A DNA stretch of 27,795 bases from Pseudomonadota bacterium. GTDB lineage: Bacteria > Pseudomonadota > Alphaproteobacteria > Azospirillales > Azospirillaceae. Position numbers and translations under genes: made by a program. The stretch covers positions 1 to 27,795 of the forward strand of contig JAFAFA010000096.1 in NCBI GenBank assembly GCA_023423695.1. The letters run 5' to 3'. This document shows positions 17,468 to 26,778 of this stretch, one piece after another (the stretch's first letter is position 1; the number at the start of each line of letters is the position of its first letter). Below the pieces are notes generated by a model. That model was not told the origin of the DNA. It made no database searches and saw only the letters and a program-made list of their open reading frames with translations.

Positions 17468-19703
17468 CGGGCCGGAAGGGGTTGAGCCGGAAGGGTTTGG
17501 GGCGGGGGGAGCTGGCCCGGCGGATCGAAGGCCGACCGGCCGGCAAGAACGGCCGCGCGCTGTGGCGCAGCCTGGACGAGTTGTCTCGGGAGCCGGCCGT
17601 GCTGGAGATGCTGCGTGCCGAATTCCCCGGCCTGCCGGACCTGGCGGAAGCGCGCGTCGGCCGGCGCCGGCTGCTGGAGCTGATGGGCGCCTCCATCGCG
17701 CTGGCCGGCCTGTCGGGCTGCGGGCCGGGGGGAGAGGCGGGAGACGTCCCGGACCAGGCGATCCCCTATGTCACCATGCCGCCCGGTCTGGTTCCCGGTG
17801 TCGCCCGACATTTCGCCACGGCGGTCACCCGTGGAGGCTATGCCGACGGCGTCCTCGCGATCAACCAGATGGGGCGCCCGGTGCAGCTGGAGGGCAACCC
17901 CGACCATCCCGCCAGCTTGGGCGCGCTCGATCCGATCATCCAGGCGAGCATCCTCGACCTCTACGATCCCGACCGCTCGCGCACCGTGCTGAAAGCTGGC
18001 CAGATCGCCAGCGCCAATGGCATGGTCAAGGCGCTGGCGGACCGCCTGCCCGCCCTGGCCGCGCGCGGTGGGGAGGGGCTGCGGCTGCTGACCGGCACCG
18101 TTACCTCCCCCACACTCGCCCGGCAGATCGCTGCGCTGAAGCAGCGCTTTCCGGCGATGCGATGGCATCGGTGGGAAGCCGACGGGCGCGACGCGGTGCG
18201 GGCCGGGGCGGTGCTGGCCTTCGGGCGGCCGGTCGACACAGTGCTGCACCTCGACAGGGCCAGGACGATCCTGGCGGTGGAGAGCGACGTCCTCGACGGC
18301 GCGCCCGGCCATCTGCGCTACGCCCGCGACTTCGCCCGACGCCGCCGCGCAGCGGAGGAGGGTCGGCCGGACGAGATGAGCCGCCTCTATGCGGTGGAAA
18401 GCTCCCCCACCCTGGCCGGCGCCCGCGCCGACCACCGCTTCGCCGCCCGGCCGGATGAGGTGGAGGCGGTGGTCCGCGCGCTCGCTGCCGAGCTCGGCGC
18501 CGGGCCGCCGGAGTGGCGGCAGGATGCCCCCGGCTGGCTGACCGCCGTCGCCCGCGACCTGTCCGCCAACCGCGGCGCGGCGCTGGTCCATGCCGGGCCG
18601 GCGCAGCCGCCGGCCGTCCATGCGCTGGTCCATGCCATCAACGATGCGCTCGATGCGCCCGGACAGACGCTCAGCCACATCGAGCCGGTGGAGGCCGACC
18701 CGGTCGACCATCGGGAGTCCATCAAGGGACTGGCCGCCGACATGGCCGCCGGAAGCGGTCGACACGCTGCTGATCCTGGGCGTCAACCCGGTTTTCACCG
18801 CGCCCGCCGACCTCGATTTCGCCACGGCGCTGGGGAAGGTACCGGTCTCGATCCATCTCGGCACGGCGGTGGACGAGACCGCGATGCTCTGCACCTGGCA
18901 TGTGCCGGAGGCACACGAGCTGGAACGCTGGGGCGACGCGCGGGCCTTCGACGGCAGCGTCACCATCCAGCAGCCGCAGACGCAGCCGCTGTGGGGCGGC
19001 TGGTCGCCGCATGAACTGCTGGCCATCTTCAGCGGGGAGACGCGGCCCGACGGCTACGCCATCCTGCGCGCCGCCTGGATGGAGAGCTTCCAGGGCAAGG
19101 GCGATGCGGAGAGGCAGTGGACCGATGCCCTGCGCACCGGCGTGGTGCCGGACAGCGCCGCCGCACCGGCATCCGTTTCGCCGGCGTCCGATCTGGCGAG
19201 CCGGCTGCCGCCGACGCCGGCGCGGCCGGATGACGGCACACTGACCGCCCTGTTCCGGCCGGACCCGTGGCTGCGTGACGGGCGCTATGCCAATCTCGGC
19301 TGGTTGCAGGAGCTGCCGCGTCCCTTCACCACCCTGACCTGGGACAACGCCCTGCTGATCGCGCCGGCCACCGCGGAACGGCTGGGACTGCAGAACGAGG
19401 ACGTGGTGGAGGTGCGCACCGCCATCGGCCAAGTCCGCGCACCGGTCTGGCGGGTTCCCGGCCATGCCGCCGACTGCGTCACCCTGCCCTTCGGCTTCGG
19501 CCGCAAGGTGGTGGGCCGGGTCGGGCGCGATATCGGGTTCGACGCCTTCCGGCTGCGGCCGCTCGACCATCTCTGGCAGTTGCCTGGGGTGGAACTGCGC
19601 AAGACCGGAGAAAGCTACCGGCTGGCCGCCACCCAGCACCACCAGATGATCGAGTCGCCCGACGCGGTCCGTCACGCGACGCTGGACGAGTTCCACCAGG
19701 AAT
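17464..19703 (+). pseudogene. actB: ActB of alternative complex III, frameshifted and 3' truncated
   Basis: ActB is the large periplasmic subunit that joins a molybdopterin-oxidoreductase-like domain to an iron-sulfur domain. Here a Tat-like motif (RRRLLELMGASIALAGLSG) is followed by IPYVTMPPGLVPGVARHFAT, MGRPVQLEGNPDHPASLG and other parts of the first domain. Near 18752, after KGLAADMAAG, the frame shifts: removing one A from GGAAGCG restores AVDTLLILGVNPVFTAPADL and the rest of the domain (LTWDNALLIAPATAERLGLQ, VTLPFGFGRK). The reading ends at VRHATLDEF, where the IS110-type sequence begins. The iron-sulfur half and all later act genes are missing. The ATG overlaps the actA stop. Confidence 0.85.
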
Positions 19704-20076
19704 GGATGACCAGTGTGCTCTGCTGGTCCTCGCTCTTGATCGGCACGAAGCGCATGCTGGGGCGCTCGACGGCCTCGCAGATTGCCTCGGCGTCGGCCTG
19801 GTCGTTCTTGTGACGCTTGACGTAGGGCTTCACGTACTGCGGCGGCATCAGGCGCACCGTATGCCCCAGCTTGCTGATTTCACGGGCCCAGAAATGCCCG
19901 CTGGCGCACGCTTCCATGCCGACCACACAGGCCGGCAGGTTGGCGAAGAAGCTCAGCACACCATACCGGCGCAGGCGCTTGGTGAGAACGACCTCGCCGC
20001 GCTCGTCAACACCATGAACCTGGAACACTGACTTGGCCAGATCGAGGCCGATGATCATGGGCTGCATGGGAAGCAT
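19704..20076 (-). pseudogene. IS110-family transposase, N-terminal half only
   Basis: Reading leftward from an ATG at 20076 (or 20058), the sequence gives MIIGLDLAKSVFQVHGVD, VVGMEACASGHFWAREI, and KNDQADAEAICEAVERP. These are the first parts of the RuvC-like DEDD domain of IS110 transposases. Similarity continues to KSEDQQSTLVIH and stops near 19704, exactly where the actB frame begins to fail. The C-terminal transposase_20 domain with its serine is missing. The element end upstream of the gene lies somewhere in 20077-20154. The fragment marks a deletion or recombination joint rather than a whole insertion. Confidence 0.8.
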
Positions 20077-20154
20077 CTCCGTTTCCAGAGGGTCGATCCC
20101 CTTCAGGTGGTGTCACTCACCAGAAACAGGAGGCGTCCATCCCATCAGAGCCCG

Positions 20155-20928
20155 TCAGCGCACACCCGGTTTGCTGCCAGATGAACGTGCCGTACCATCC
20201 TCCCCGCGGGTTTGCGACGATCTCTCGAACTCCGCCATTGCATAGTGCCATTGATCCGAAAGGGCTTTGGCGAGGCTGTCGGCGGTGGGGAAGGACCGGC
20301 ACAGCAGCGCATCGCCGTGGACGAACCGCTCGCGCAGGCTCTCAATCGTCATTGCGATCAACAGGCGCAACACGCCCTCGAACTTGCCGCGCTCCTCCTC
20401 GTCGAAGGGCTGACCGCGACGGCGGGCGACAGCAGCGATGATGCGGTCGACCCACTCCGAGTTCATGCGTTCGCGCATGCGCAGCACCTCCGGGTTGCGC
20501 GTGGCCAACTCCGAGAACAGGCTGTAGACGCCCGCGTTCGCCTCATAAGCACGGCAGTAGTCGGTGTTGGCGATCAGGATCGCCTCGTAGCTGCTTCTTG
20601 GCCCCTTCGTCACGGTGCGACGGTAGGTGACATGTTCAAAAAACAGATTGACCAGGACGGCGGCACACTCGTCCATATCCTTGAAATGATTGTAGAACGT
20701 TCCGCGCGATAGCCCGGCTTCGTCCAGCAACGCCTCCACCGTCATCAGCTTTCCCGGCGTCGTGCGCAGGTGGCGGGCGACAATGGAGAGCAGCATGTAG
20801 CGCGTCCTCTCCCGCTTCGGGCGCGTCCGTTCGCGGCTTTTAAACGCCAGAACCTCTTCGAAGAAGAGCGGGGGAACGGATTCACCCCGCTCAGGCTGGT
20901 TGCCTTGGATTTCCTCATCATGCCGCAT
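20155..20928 (-). CDS. TetR/AcrR-family transcriptional regulator (right operon)
   Basis: A 257-residue regulator. An N-terminal extension of about 45 residues precedes the helix-turn-helix (MLLSIVARHLRTTPGKLMTV, then ALLDEAGLSRGTFYNHFKDM). The ligand domain includes YCRAYEANAGVYSLFSELA. The ATG at 20928 follows GAGGG at eight bases; a TTG at 20949 in frame is less likely. It is divergent from the ABC importer operon, with inverted and direct repeats in the 131-base gap, and is expected to control that operon. It bears no close resemblance to the TetR of the left arm. Confidence 0.85.
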   Translation of the reverse strand: MRHDEEIQGNQPERGESVPPLFFEEVLAFKSRERTRPKRERTRYMLLSIVARHLRTTPGKLMTVEALLDEAGLSRGTFYNHFKDMDECAAVLVNLFFEHVTYRRTVTKGPRSSYEAILIANTDYCRAYEANAGVYSLFSELATRNPEVLRMRERMNSEWVDRIIAAVARRRGQPFDEEERGKFEGVLRLLIAMTIESLRERFVHGDALLCRSFPTADSLAKALSDQWHYAMAEFERSSQTRGEDGTARSSGSKPGVR

Positions 20929-20975
20929 CTTTGTGCCCTCACTCCCCAACCACTATGGCGCCGACGGAAATGTTT

Positions 20976-21045
20976 CGTGAACTGACTTTCACGGCTTGAC
21001 GCAGGTCATTTTTGCACGTAGCGTCATATTTAGACAACGCGTCAT
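20976..21045. promoter_or_regulatory. Candidate operator region with inverted and direct repeats
   Basis: The gap between the divergent TetR and ABC ATPase genes holds CGTGAA (20976-20981) facing TTCACG (20988-20993) with a six-base spacer. TGACGC (20997-21002) faces GCGTCA (21021-21026), and GCGTCAT occurs at 21021-21027 and again at 21039-21045, 18 bases apart. The spacing fits binding on one face of the helix. Which set is the TetR site is not decided by the sequence. Confidence 0.5.
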
Positions 21046-21059
21046 CACGGGGCATACCG

Positions 21060-22214
21060 ATGGAACCTACGATGGTGGACGTCAATAGACCATCCAGTGG
21101 CAACTTGAACAGGGAAGCCTCTTCAAAAGCGAAGGCTACTGGTGCGACGATCGAGTTCCAATCCGTCAGAAAGGCTTACGGGTCGGTAACAGCGCTACAC
21201 GATTTTTCTTTGACTATTCATCCGGGTGAGTTTCTGACGATCCTTGGGTCGAGCGGATCCGGGAAAACGACGGCCCTGAACGCGCTTGCGGGCTTCTCCG
21301 GGGCCGACTCGGGCGACATTCTCATCGACGGCAAGTCGGTGATCGATGAACCGCCGGAGCGGCGGAATCTGGGGATGGTGTTCCAGAACTACTCCCTGTT
21401 CCCGCACATGACGGTGTTCGACAACATTGCCTTCCCCCTGCGGATGCGTCGCGCCGCACGCCGCGAGATCAATGAACGGGTGGAGCGGGTTCTGGAGATT
21501 GTCCGGCTTGGCGCACTGGCCAAGCGGATGCCCCGTGACCTTTCCGGCGGACAGCAACAGCGTGTGGCCTTCGCCCGCGCCATTGTGTTCGAGCCGCCCG
21601 TTCTGCTGATGGACGAGCCGCTCGGCGCGCTTGACCTGAAGCTGCGCGAAGCGTTGCAGTTCGAGATCAAGGAAATCCAGCATCAGCTTGGCTGTACCGT
21701 GGTCTATGTGACCCACGACCAGCGTGAAGCTCTGGCTATGTCGTCGCGCATCGTTGTGTTGCGCGATGGCCGGATCGAGCAGGTCGGCACCCCGTCCGAG
21801 ATGTACGACGCGCCGACAAGCCGCTTCGTTGCTGATTTCATCGGGCAGACCAATCTCCTGGCTGCGGATCTGTCGAAAGCCGGCTCAGTGTCCATTCCCG
21901 AACTTGGTGCCGTTTATCGGGATGCCGGGTCCCAGGGCCGTTCGGGCTCCTGGTACGCCAGTATTCGTCCCGAAAAGCTCCAGCGTCGCCCTGCCGAAGG
22001 GTCGGACATCGCAGTGGATGTGACTGTTCAAGAGGCTGTGTTCCTCGGCGACGTGATCGAGTACAGCGCCCGCACCATCCATGGTGCACTCATCCACTTC
22101 CGAGAACAGAGACGCGACAGGGATCGGATCCCGGAACGGGGGGAGGCGATCGGTCTCGTCCTGCGCCCCTCCGATGTTGTCCTCGTTCCGGATCTCTCCA
22201 AAGCCGGTCGCTAA
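21060..22214 (+). CDS. ABC importer ATP-binding protein, PotA/FbpC-like
   Basis: A 384-residue ATPase of the spermidine/putrescine-type importers. Walker A GSSGSGKTT lies at about residues 63-71. The Q-loop region VFQNYSLFPHMTVFDNIAFP, signature LSGGQQQRVAFARA, Walker B VLLMDEPLGALDLKLRE and switch VTHDQREA are all intact. A C-terminal TOBE-like domain follows (SIRPEKLQRRP, VFLGDVIEYSA). The ATG at 21060 is chosen for GGGG at eight bases; an ATG at 21072 and an upstream start at 21012 are alternatives. It is first in an operon with a binding protein and two permeases, 22 bases before the next gene. Confidence 0.88.
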   Translation: MEPTMVDVNRPSSGNLNREASSKAKATGATIEFQSVRKAYGSVTALHDFSLTIHPGEFLTILGSSGSGKTTALNALAGFSGADSGDILIDGKSVIDEPPERRNLGMVFQNYSLFPHMTVFDNIAFPLRMRRAARREINERVERVLEIVRLGALAKRMPRDLSGGQQQRVAFARAIVFEPPVLLMDEPLGALDLKLREALQFEIKEIQHQLGCTVVYVTHDQREALAMSSRIVVLRDGRIEQVGTPSEMYDAPTSRFVADFIGQTNLLAADLSKAGSVSIPELGAVYRDAGSQGRSGSWYASIRPEKLQRRPAEGSDIAVDVTVQEAVFLGDVIEYSARTIHGALIHFREQRRDRDRIPERGEAIGLVLRPSDVVLVPDLSKAGR

Positions 22215-22236
22215 AGAACTGATTGGGAGTGCCGTT

Positions 22237-23301
22237 ATGAAAAAGCTGCTGTGGAGCCTCTCCGTTGGAGCGGCGATTGTCGGTGGTGCCAGCGACGCAA
22301 CCCTGGCCCAGTCCGGCAACAAGTCGATCACGATCGCCAATTACGGCGGTGCGTGGGCGGAAACCCTGAACCGCATCTGCATCGATCCGTTCACCAAGGA
22401 AACCGGCATCACCGTCACCCAGGCGGCGACGGAGGACTCCCTGGCTCAGATCCGCGTCCAGCAGGCCACCAAGAACATCCTGTGGGACATTGCGCCCACC
22501 GAACGTTCCGGTCTGCCGGTCTCGTCCAAGAATGGTTGGCTGGAGCCGATCGACTGGTCGGTCGTCGACCCGGAAAACAAGCTTCCGCCGGTTGCTCGCA
22601 AGCAGTACGCCATCGGCGCTATCGCCTACTCCACCACGATCGGCGTGCGCACCGACAAGCTGCCGGAAGGCAAGACCTTCGGCGGCTGGAAGGACTTCTG
22701 GGACGTCAAGACCTTCCCCGGTCCGCGCACGCTGCGCAACTCCCCGGCGGAAAACCTCGAATTCGCTCTGATCGCCGATGGCGTGAAGCCGTCCGAGGTC
22801 TATGACGTGCTGCGGTCGCCGGAAGGCGTGGACCGCGCGTTCAAGAAGCTGGACGAGATCAAGCCGGCGATCACCGTCTGGTGGACCAGCGGCCAGCAGC
22901 CGGTTCAGCTCCTCGCCAGCGGCGAAGTCTTCTATGCGACCGCCTTCAACGGCCGCATTCAGCAGCTCCAGAAGGACAAGCTGCCGGTCAAGATCATCTG
23001 GGACGGCGGGTCGCTGGACGTCAGCTATTACTCGATCGTGAAGGGCGCCCGCAACGCGGCCGGCGCCCAGAAGTTCATGCAGTATTGCTGGAACACGCCG
23101 TCGCGTCTGGCCGAGATCGCCCGCGCCATGCCGTACTCCTCCTTCAACCCCGACATCTATAAGATCCTCTCTGCGGACGAAGCCAAGGAACTGCCGACCA
23201 GCCCGGCGAACTTGGACGTTCAGTTCGCGCTGGATTCCGAATACTGGGCCGAAAACCTGCCGCGCATCCAGAAGCGGTGGGAAGCTTGGCGTCTGCAATG
23301 A
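22237..23301 (+). CDS. ABC importer substrate-binding protein, PotD-like
   Basis: A 354-residue periplasmic binding protein. A signal peptide (MKKLLWSLSVGAAIVGGAS, cleavage near TLAQS) precedes ITIANYGGAWAETLNR, the usual opening of PotD-type type II binding proteins. It also has PTERSGLPVSSKNGWLEPID and the hinge region TVWWTSGQQPVQLLASGEV. Trp and Tyr residues in the cleft region could form a cage for a cationic solute, as in polyamine and quaternary-amine binders, but the ligand is not decided. The ATG at 22237 follows GGGAG. The stop shares ATGA with the first permease. Confidence 0.88.
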   Translation: MKKLLWSLSVGAAIVGGASDATLAQSGNKSITIANYGGAWAETLNRICIDPFTKETGITVTQAATEDSLAQIRVQQATKNILWDIAPTERSGLPVSSKNGWLEPIDWSVVDPENKLPPVARKQYAIGAIAYSTTIGVRTDKLPEGKTFGGWKDFWDVKTFPGPRTLRNSPAENLEFALIADGVKPSEVYDVLRSPEGVDRAFKKLDEIKPAITVWWTSGQQPVQLLASGEVFYATAFNGRIQQLQKDKLPVKIIWDGGSLDVSYYSIVKGARNAAGAQKFMQYCWNTPSRLAEIARAMPYSSFNPDIYKILSADEAKELPTSPANLDVQFALDSEYWAENLPRIQKRWEAWRLQ

Positions 23302-24194
23302 GCGACGGCATTCCCATGCCGCGTGATGGGATGAGGGTGACGCGCAGCAGGCGCGCGCCTCTCTCCTCCCTCTGGCTGCTTGCCCCGGCGGCCGTGCTGT
23401 TCCTCTTCGTGTTCATCCTCCCGGTGGGCGAGGTCGCGTTGTGGAGCGTGCAGGGTGAAGCCGGGCTGTCGGCGGAGCATTACGAGGCCGCGCTCGGCGA
23501 GGGGCCATACCGCACGATCCTGTTCGGGACGTTGCAGCTTTCCTTTGGTGTGGCTTTCGCCTGCATCCTGATCGGCTATCCGGCCGCCTATTTCCTCTCA
23601 TCCTGTCGGCCGCGCAACCGCACTCTGCTGCTCCTGCTCATCCTGACCCCGCTATGGGTCAGCGTGCTGGTGCGCACATTCGGCTGGATCGTCGTTCTCG
23701 GCCGTGAAGGGCTGGTGAACTCCATGCTGATCGGTATCGGTGCCGTCGATGGGCCCCTCCAGATGCTGTACACGCGCGGAGCCGTCTACATCGCGATGGT
23801 TCAGGTTCTGCTGCCGGTCGCCATTCTGGTCATGTTCTCGACCATGACCGCCATCAACCGCTCCTTGTTGATGGCCTCCCGAATTCTTGGTGCGTCGCCG
23901 TGGCGTGGCTTCGTCCACATCTTCCTTCCGCTGAGCGTGGGGGGAGCGATCAACGCCTGGATGCTCACCTTCGTGTTGGCTCTCGGCTTCTTCATCACCC
24001 CGGCTCTAGTCGGCGGTCCGAAGGAGACGATGATCGCGAACCTGATCGCGACGCAGATCACGCTGACCCTCGATTGGGGGCTGGGTTCGGCGCTGGGCGT
24101 GGTGTTGCTGATCGCGGGCTTCGTCGTGGTGGGTGCCGTCGCTCTGCTCTTCCGGCGTGTGACGAGGCTGAGCGGCCATGGAGGCTCGCGATGA
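23298..24194 (+). CDS. ABC importer permease, PotB-like
   Basis: A 298-residue inner-membrane permease of the BPD_transp_1 family. The N-terminus is basic and followed by about six hydrophobic segments, such as APAAVLFLFVFILPVGEVAL. The cytoplasmic EAA-type loop is MASRILGASPWRGFVHIFLP. The start ATG at 23298 overlaps the binding-protein stop as ATGA, and its own stop overlaps the next permease in the same way. It should form a heterodimeric channel with that second permease. Confidence 0.88.
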   Translation: MSDGIPMPRDGMRVTRSRRAPLSSLWLLAPAAVLFLFVFILPVGEVALWSVQGEAGLSAEHYEAALGEGPYRTILFGTLQLSFGVAFACILIGYPAAYFLSSCRPRNRTLLLLLILTPLWVSVLVRTFGWIVVLGREGLVNSMLIGIGAVDGPLQMLYTRGAVYIAMVQVLLPVAILVMFSTMTAINRSLLMASRILGASPWRGFVHIFLPLSVGGAINAWMLTFVLALGFFITPALVGGPKETMIANLIATQITLTLDWGLGSALGVVLLIAGFVVVGAVALLFRRVTRLSGHGGSR

Positions 24195-24994
24195 AACGAT
24201 CACTCTGGGAAAAGACCGGGCGCTATCTCCTGCCGGTCTATTTCGTCGGCGTTCTGCTTTACCTGCTGCTGCCGTTGCTGCTGGTCATCCCGATGTCGAT
24301 CAGCGAAACGCGCTATCTGAAATTCCCGCCTCAGGGCTTCACGCTCCGCTGGTATGACGAGTTCTTCGCGTCCGCCGGTTGGATCGACGCCACCCTGCGC
24401 AGTCTACTTATCGCAGCGGCGAGTGCCGTGCTGGCCACCGCCATCGGCACCGCAGCCGCCCTCGTGCTGAGCAGAGAGGGCAGCAAGGCCGTGCGGGCGG
24501 TCGGGCCGGTTTTCCTTGGTCCGCAGGTGGTTCCGGTCATCATTCTGGCGCTGGGCACCCTGCTGGTCTTCAGCCGCTTCGGTCTTTACGGCTCGCTGTG
24601 GGGTGTGGTTCTGGTCCACGCCGTTCTGGCCTTACCCTTCGTCACCACCACGGTGTCGGGGGCGTTGCGTCAGACCGGCGACACGCTGGCCCGCGCGGCC
24701 CGCGTGCTTGGAGCCAAGCCGCTTGAGGCCTTCTGGTACGTCACCTTGCCGACGATCCGTCCGGCGGTGATCTCGGCCGGCGTGTTCGCCTTCTTTATCT
24801 CCTTCGATGAGTTGGTCATCGCCCTATTCGTCATGGGTCAGAACGAAACCCTGCCCATGCGCATCTGGGCGGACATGCGTCACGACCTGACGCCGGTCGT
24901 GGCCGCCGTCGCCACGCTTCTGATCGGCGTCACCTTCGCCGCCGTCTTCGTCAGCGATCTGATCCAACGCCGCGCCCAACGGCGCGCGGGGTAA
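24191..24994 (+). CDS. ABC importer permease, PotC-like
   Basis: A 267-residue inner-membrane permease, normal length for PotC. Hydrophobic segments begin at YFVGVLLYLLLPLLLVIP, and the EAA-type loop reads LARAARVLGAKPLEAFWYVT followed by LPTIRPAVISAG. The segment FISFDELVIALFVMG is typical of PotC-type proteins. The ATG at 24191 follows GGAGG at six bases and overlaps the preceding stop by ATGA. It completes the importer; the acyl-CoA ligase follows after 99 bases. Confidence 0.88.
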   Translation: MKRSLWEKTGRYLLPVYFVGVLLYLLLPLLLVIPMSISETRYLKFPPQGFTLRWYDEFFASAGWIDATLRSLLIAAASAVLATAIGTAAALVLSREGSKAVRAVGPVFLGPQVVPVIILALGTLLVFSRFGLYGSLWGVVLVHAVLALPFVTTTVSGALRQTGDTLARAARVLGAKPLEAFWYVTLPTIRPAVISAGVFAFFISFDELVIALFVMGQNETLPMRIWADMRHDLTPVVAAVATLLIGVTFAAVFVSDLIQRRAQRRAG

Positions 24995-25052
24995 TGGGTC
25001 GCCCGACGCCGCACGCCGACGGCGCATTTCAATTACAGCCACCGCACTCGAC

Positions 25053-25079
25053 GGCCCTATCACTCAGGGGCCCTATCAC
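25053..25079. repeat. Short direct repeat in the leader of the CaiC-like ligase gene
   Basis: GGCCCTATCAC occurs at 25053-25063 and again at 25069-25079, 16 bases apart, just before the GGGGAAAG ribosome site of the ligase. The gap between permease and ligase (99 bases) is the longest within this operon, so the repeat might be a regulator site or a chance duplication. Confidence 0.45.
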
Positions 25080-25093
25080 CCGGGGAAAGCGTG

Positions 25094-26719
25094 ATGTTCT
25101 CAGATTTCCGCAGGGAAGAGCCCGATGCTCTCGCCCGACGAGTGGAGGCGATGACGCTTCCCGACTCAGTGTATGACCTGCTGCTGAATACCGCCACCCG
25201 CGTCCCGACGGCGCCCGCCTGGCGCTTCCTCGACGATGGGGTGGAGCGGAACTGGGGCGAGGTCCTGGCCAAGGTCGATACCGCCGCCGCCGCCCTCTCC
25301 GCGGTTGGTATCGGCCCGGGTGTTCACGTCGCGGTGATGTCGTGGAACCGCGAGGAATTTCCGATCACCTGGTTGGCACTGTCGCGTCTTCAGGCGGTGA
25401 TGGTGCCGGTCAACGCGACCTACACCGCGCGTGAGGTCGAGTATGTCCTGAAGACCTCGCTTGCCACCTACATGGTGCTGGAGGCGGAGTTCCTGCCGCA
25501 TCTGGACAGGCTGGAAGCGGTGACGCTCGATCCCTCCCACGTCATCGTGATCGGTGATGCGGTGTCGGACCATCACCGCAACTGGCGGGTCCTGATGGAC
25601 AAGGCCCGTGGCCATCAGGCTCCGGCGATCCCGCGTTCCATGGACGCCACGCTGAACCTCCAATACACCTCCGGCACGACGGGCTTCTCCAAGGCCTGCA
25701 TGCTCAGCAACGAGTATTGGCTGTGCCTCGGCATCAGCTCGACCGAGTTCTTTGCCACCGACCTGCGCCGCTTCTATGTCGGCTCCAGCTTCTTCTACAT
25801 GGTGGGGCAGCGCATCCTGCTGAACGCCATGGTCAGCGGTGGCTGCGCCTTCTTCCCGCGCAAGCCGGGTGCCAAGCGCTTCATGCCCGACGTGTCGGCA
25901 CTGGAATGCGATTACTGCGCCCTGTTCGAGATGGTCTACAAGCAGCCGCCGCGACCAGACGATGCGGACAATAAGCTGAAGATCGCCACGATCTTCGCCT
26001 TCGGCCCTGAGAGCCACGCCGACTTCCAGCGCCGCTTCAACGTCTATGGCCAGGAATATTACGGCATGACCGAAATCGGCGGCGGCAGTTATGTCCCCGC
26101 CCATCGTCTGCCGGAGATGACCGGCTCGGGAAGCTGCGGTGTGGCCGCTCCCTTCCGTGAGCTGATGGTCGCGGGCGAGGACGGCAGGCCGGTTCCGACC
26201 GGCGAGACGGGCGAGCTGTGGGTTCGTGGCCGTGGCATCCTCAAGGGCTATTTCGGCAACGAGGAAGCGACGGCGGACGCCTTCACCAACGGATGGTTCC
26301 GCACAGGCGACCTTTGCCGCGCGGATGCCGAGGGCTATCACTACATCCTTGGCCGCACCAAGGACATGGTCCGCCGCATGGGCGAGAACATCGCCGCGCG
26401 TGAGGTTGAAGTGGTGCTGCGCACGCTCGACCAAATCCAGGACGCCGCCATCGTGCCTGTGCCCGACGATTACCGTGGCGAGGAGATCAAGGCCTACATC
26501 CTGCTGGCCCCCGGTGTGTCCCCGGACTCCTGCACGCCGGAATTCATTGCCGATCATTGTTCCCGTCATCTCGCCGGGTTCAAGGTCCCCCGCTACTACG
26601 AGTTCCGCGACAGCTTCCCGCTGACCGACTCCCAGCGGGTCCAGAAGAAGCACCTGATCGCCGAGAAGCCCGACCTGCGCGTCGGTGCCTATGACCGGCA
26701 GGACAAAATCTGGCGCTGA
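25094..26719 (+). CDS. AMP-forming acyl-CoA ligase, CaiC-like
   Basis: A 541-residue ligase of the ANL superfamily. The phosphate loop YTSGTTGFSK is at about residues 191-200, the adenine-site motif is YYGMTEIGGG, the hinge region is WFRTGDLCRADAEGYHYILG, and GRTKDMVRRMGENIAAREVE follows. A C-terminal lysine pair near residue 518 (RVQKKHL) stands at the catalytic position. The pattern is closest, by my reading, to crotonobetaine/carnitine-CoA ligases, but the substrate is not fixed. The ATG at 25094 is used; the GTG just before it is an alternative. It follows the Pot-type importer and precedes the crotonase, so it probably activates the imported solute. Confidence 0.87.
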   Translation: MFSDFRREEPDALARRVEAMTLPDSVYDLLLNTATRVPTAPAWRFLDDGVERNWGEVLAKVDTAAAALSAVGIGPGVHVAVMSWNREEFPITWLALSRLQAVMVPVNATYTAREVEYVLKTSLATYMVLEAEFLPHLDRLEAVTLDPSHVIVIGDAVSDHHRNWRVLMDKARGHQAPAIPRSMDATLNLQYTSGTTGFSKACMLSNEYWLCLGISSTEFFATDLRRFYVGSSFFYMVGQRILLNAMVSGGCAFFPRKPGAKRFMPDVSALECDYCALFEMVYKQPPRPDDADNKLKIATIFAFGPESHADFQRRFNVYGQEYYGMTEIGGGSYVPAHRLPEMTGSGSCGVAAPFRELMVAGEDGRPVPTGETGELWVRGRGILKGYFGNEEATADAFTNGWFRTGDLCRADAEGYHYILGRTKDMVRRMGENIAAREVEVVLRTLDQIQDAAIVPVPDDYRGEEIKAYILLAPGVSPDSCTPEFIADHCSRHLAGFKVPRYYEFRDSFPLTDSQRVQKKHLIAEKPDLRVGAYDRQDKIWR

Positions 26720-26745
26720 CGCCATCCCCATCGATTCAATCCGAA

Positions 26746-26761
26746 AAGGCCAGCCGGCCTT
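26746..26761 (+). promoter_or_regulatory. Small intercistronic hairpin
   Basis: AAGGCC (26746-26751) pairs perfectly with GGCCTT (26756-26761) around AGCC in the 59-base gap between ligase and crotonase. There is no T-run after it. It could affect mRNA stability or processing; the effect is unknown. Confidence 0.35.
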
Positions 26762-26778
26762 GAATAAGGACATTTGCC

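Noticed and set aside
17416..19026. Long minus-strand open frame of 536 codons opposite actB
   Set aside because: Composition is typical of an antisense shadow, with no family motif. The plus-strand frames carry clear ActB sequence.
25166..26773. Long minus-strand open frame of 535 codons opposite the CaiC-like ligase
   Set aside because: It is a GC shadow of a well-supported ligase with all catalytic motifs.
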